DNA from: Saitoella complicata NRRL Y-17804
Lineage: Eukaryota; Ascomycota; Saitoellomycetes; Saitoellales; Saitoellaceae
NCBI RefSeq assembly: GCF_001661265.1
Contig: NW_017567018.1
Location: forward strand, 1-64,000
DNA: 64,000 nt
Direction: 5' to 3'
Numbering within the stretch: position 1 is the stretch's first letter; every line of letters starts with the position of its first letter. This document shows positions 61,677 through 64,000 of the stretch, one piece after another. The position numbers and the translations under genes were made by a program. The notes beneath the pieces are model-generated. The model saw only the letters and a list, made by a program, of their open reading frames with translations, searched no databases and had not been told where the DNA came from.

Positions 61677-63422
61677 TCACTGAGCCGGTCTGGTACCCAT
61701 CTTCAACACACCCGCTCCAACCAACCTCTGGATATTCGCCCTGACACGAGCATCCTTCATGTGCTCCTGGATACTCTCCGGCTGCTGCTGCATCTGCTGC
61801 AAAATCGCCTGCATAGCCGGATCTTGCATAATCCTTACAACCTCCGGATCCTGACTCGCGCGAGCCATGACCTCCTCCTGGGATTCGCCGTCGTTCGCGG
61901 CACCGGCGTACATAGCCTGCTGAATCTTAGCCTCGGTTTGCGCGATTTCGCGGGTGTTGGCGGAGGCGGTATCCGCCGACGTAGCCTTTGCGAGGGCTTC
62001 AAGGGCTTTGGTGAATTCGCGCATGGCAAAGTAGGCGTTTGACATACGGATGTAGCCCTTGACGTAGCTAGGGTCAATCTCGACAGCCTTCTCGCAGTCC
62101 TTGAGGGCTTCGGAGATGGACAAGAGCTTCAAGTAGGCAGCGGCACGGTTTCCGTAGCCACGGGCGTCTTCGGGTGCGCAGTCGATCATCTCGGTGTAGG
62201 TCTTGACGGCTGCGACGTAGTCTCCGGCTTTGAAGAGGTCGTTACCCTTCACGCGGGCCTCCTCGGCTTTTACGGGGTCGACCTTGGCGAGACGGGCCTT
62301 CTCCTTCAATTTCTTCTCTGCGTCACGGAGTTTGTTCAGGGTGTCTGCGGTGCGGTGCTCAGTGAGAGACTTCTGGTACCACTTGACTGCACCCTCAAGG
62401 TCGTCCTTCTTGATGCATGCGGTTCCGGCACGGGCCATGGCCTTTGCGATGTGCTTGTAGTCGGCACGGATTTCACGACCCTCGTCGATGGCCTTCTCGG
62501 AAGTCTCGATACACTTGTCCAACTCGCCAGACTCGTAGTAAGCCGCAGCCAAGTTGTTGAGATAAGTGATATCCTTGTGCAAAGACCATGCCTTTTCGAA
62601 CTGAGCGATCGCGGTAGCAAAGTCGCGCGACTTGTAAGCGGCGTTGCCCTTTGCCTTCTCCGCATCAGCCTGCTCCTTAGCCTTGGCATCCTCAGAAACC
62701 TCCTCCTCGACGGGCGCATCCTCCATCTTGACATCCTCCTTCTTCTCCTCCTTCACAGGCTCAGGCGCATCATTCTCATCGACAACGGAAGCAGGCACCT
62801 GACCCTCCTCCTGACCAGCACGAGAGAGATCATCAGCATTAACTCCCATCAACGCCAACACCAACTGCATCATCCTCGGGTCCGAAATGTATTGCTGGAT
62901 GTTGTTAGGGTTCTTCTTGATCTGCTCCAGTTTCTGCATGAACGCGGAGTCGGCGAGAAGAGGCGCCATTTGTGGGTTCGATGCGATTTTCTGGAGGAGA
63001 TTGGGATCAGAGAAGATCTTGCCGAGGCCCATGTCGGCGTCTTCACCGTCCGCGGCGGCTTCACGGTCGATAGCGTCCTTGACACTCTTCAATCCGGCTT
63101 GTAACTGCGCATTCGAGGAGTCGACCTTCAATCCCGCCTCGTAGGCATCCAACGCACCAACCAAATCACCCTGTCCATGGAGCGCAGCACCCTTCCTTCC
63201 AAATCCCTTCGCGAAGCCAGGGTTCAACTCGACGCACTTGTTCGCATCCTCCAATGCGGCGTTGTAGTTGCGGAGAGATGCGTGGCACGCAGAACGGTTG
63301 GAGTAGAGAACGTAGTTTGAGGGATCGACTTCGATACCCTTGGTGAAGAAGTCGATGGCGATAGGGAAGTCCTTTTGGGCGAAGGCGGCGTTACCCTGTG
63401 CTTTGAATTCGTCGGCTGACAT
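61677..63422 (-). CDS. STI1: Hsp70-Hsp90 organising co-chaperone
   Basis: Cytosolic TPR scaffold that hands clients from Hsp70 to Hsp90. The ATG at 63422 gives 581 aa starting MSADEFKAQGNAAFAQKDF; the upstream extension of the frame to 63557 is not family-like. TPR1 occupies about 1-115. A DP1 segment with NPQMAPLLADSAFMQKLEQI (STI1 motif) lies near 140-190. An acidic Lys/Glu linker (EEKKEDVKMEDAPVEEE) leads to TPR2A and TPR2B (about 255-505). A second DP module (SQDPEVVRIMQDPAMQAILQ) is near the C terminus. All Sti1/HOP parts are present and unbroken. A single exon, in contrast to its neighbours. Confidence 0.96.
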   Translation of the reverse strand: MSADEFKAQGNAAFAQKDFPIAIDFFTKGIEVDPSNYVLYSNRSACHASLRNYNAALEDANKCVELNPGFAKGFGRKGAALHGQGDLVGALDAYEAGLKVDSSNAQLQAGLKSVKDAIDREAAADGEDADMGLGKIFSDPNLLQKIASNPQMAPLLADSAFMQKLEQIKKNPNNIQQYISDPRMMQLVLALMGVNADDLSRAGQEEGQVPASVVDENDAPEPVKEEKKEDVKMEDAPVEEEVSEDAKAKEQADAEKAKGNAAYKSRDFATAIAQFEKAWSLHKDITYLNNLAAAYYESGELDKCIETSEKAIDEGREIRADYKHIAKAMARAGTACIKKDDLEGAVKWYQKSLTEHRTADTLNKLRDAEKKLKEKARLAKVDPVKAEEARVKGNDLFKAGDYVAAVKTYTEMIDCAPEDARGYGNRAAAYLKLLSISEALKDCEKAVEIDPSYVKGYIRMSNAYFAMREFTKALEALAKATSADTASANTREIAQTEAKIQQAMYAGAANDGESQEEVMARASQDPEVVRIMQDPAMQAILQQMQQQPESIQEHMKDARVRANIQRLVGAGVLKMGTRPAQ

Positions 63423-63732
63423 TGTGTGATCTATTGGGGTATAATTCTTTGCTGTAATTGAGAACCGACGTCGGGCGTATTTGAAGGGTGCGTTCTGGGG
63501 AAAGTACCGAAGGTTCGAGATGACGTTGCCGGGAAAGCCCTCAATTGAAACGATCATGAGGACTAATGAATCTAGGTAGTTTACGTTTTGTTTTTATCAG
63601 CTCGCATGCACAAATCATACATTCAATGACAGCCGTATCTTCGTTACTTCATAGCCTCTGATCTCGCCGCTTCGAGAGTCCATCCATTAAAAATACCTCC
63701 TCGAGCATAACATCTTCAATAAACGACCTACA

Positions 63733-64000
63733 ATGACTCAACCACCACTAATAGACCCATCCATGCTCTCCATGGACGATCCCATGTTCAACCCCGCTCC
63801 GCCAAAGCCCATCGACTTCACCTTCGCCGCCTCCAACCTCATCGACTGCTCCCTCGAGATCGGTGCAATCTACAGCAAAGACCCAGAATCTCTCCATCGC
63901 AAAGTCGAACGGATCCTCGCTGATGGCGGCGAAAACCTCCACATTATCTCCGATTTCGACATGACCCTGACAAAGTACTGGATCAAGGACAGGAAGACCG
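63733..64000 (+). CDS. Pyrimidine 5'-nucleotidase (UMPH-1 type), 5' part only
   Basis: The gene begins at the ATG at 63733 (MTQPPLIDPSMLSMDD) and runs off the window end. The visible 89 codons include KVERILADGGENLHIISDFD and the HAD phosphatase nucleophile motif SDFDMTLTKY, followed by a WIKDRK segment. This combination is typical of cytosolic 5'-nucleotidase III/UMPH-1, which dephosphorylates pyrimidine (and m7G) nucleoside monophosphates. It is divergent from STI1, with a 310-base shared promoter interval. Confidence 0.8.
   Translation, partial: MTQPPLIDPSMLSMDDPMFNPAPPKPIDFTFAASNLIDCSLEIGAIYSKDPESLHRKVERILADGGENLHIISDFDMTLTKYWIKDRKT

Overview
This window is the left end of a chromosome from a fungus, most likely a filamentous ascomycete (Pezizomycotina-like; inferred, not proven). 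It opens with about 150 bases of CCCTAA repeats, so the 5' C-rich telomere strand is read outward-in. Genes are compact. Introns are mostly 46-91 nt, with GT..AG ends and CTAAC or CTGAC branch sites close to the acceptor; one is GC..AG. Several gene families are typical of fungi: an ML-domain TRP/Flc-like protein, a tricalbin, an adenylate-forming reductase, a MoCo sulfurase, a CYT4/DSS1-type RNase II and an SSD-containing HMG-CoA reductase. I saw no tRNA, rRNA, CRISPR array or virus-like element.

Layout. 0-1.2 kb: telomere, a 13-bp inverted repeat beside it, and a relic of a Cys-rich ORF. 1.2-10.9 kb: a metabolic block holding a TPT/SLC35-type transporter (+), an aldo-keto reductase (-), an adenylation-carrier-reductase enzyme (+), a Myb/SANT-type protein encoded in at least three exons (-), a 3-hydroxybutyrate-dehydrogenase-type SDR (-) and a membrane-anchored methyltransferase (+). 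This could be a small subtelomeric biosynthetic cluster. 11.4-13.4 kb: UGP1. 13.4-16.4 kb: gene-poor, with a LINE-like fragment next to a truncated Tc1/mariner copy. 16.4-26.4 kb: MoCo sulfurase, CLN3/BTN1, TRP/Flc-like protein and a small UPF0390 protein. 26.5-31.0 kb: mitochondrial RNase II and a GT8 glycosyltransferase. 31.4-33.3 kb: a decaying patch with a broken GNAT gene and an unassigned broken membrane-protein gene. 34-42.6 kb: proline dehydrogenase, an ankyrin-DysF-FYVE-RING protein, a CE4 deacetylase and a large disordered protein. 43-64 kb: HMG-CoA reductase, GST, a CsbD-like small protein, tricalbin, a decayed F-box gene, malic enzyme, a secreted isochorismatase-fold protein, an Osh-type sterol/lipid transfer protein, STI1 and the start of a pyrimidine 5'-nucleotidase.

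How the genes fit together. From UGP1 onward most are core eukaryotic functions: cell-wall sugar supply, vacuole and endosome function (CLN3, FYVE-RING), mitochondrial RNA turnover, proline and malate oxidation, sterol synthesis, and ER-plasma-membrane lipid transfer by tricalbin and Osh. The accessory character is confined to the first 11 kb and to the two decayed patches at 13.4-16.4 and 31.4-33.3 kb. Gene structures below were built by hand from splice motifs and reading-frame phase. Where exon joins close in frame and restore a known family motif I trust them; where they do not, I say so.
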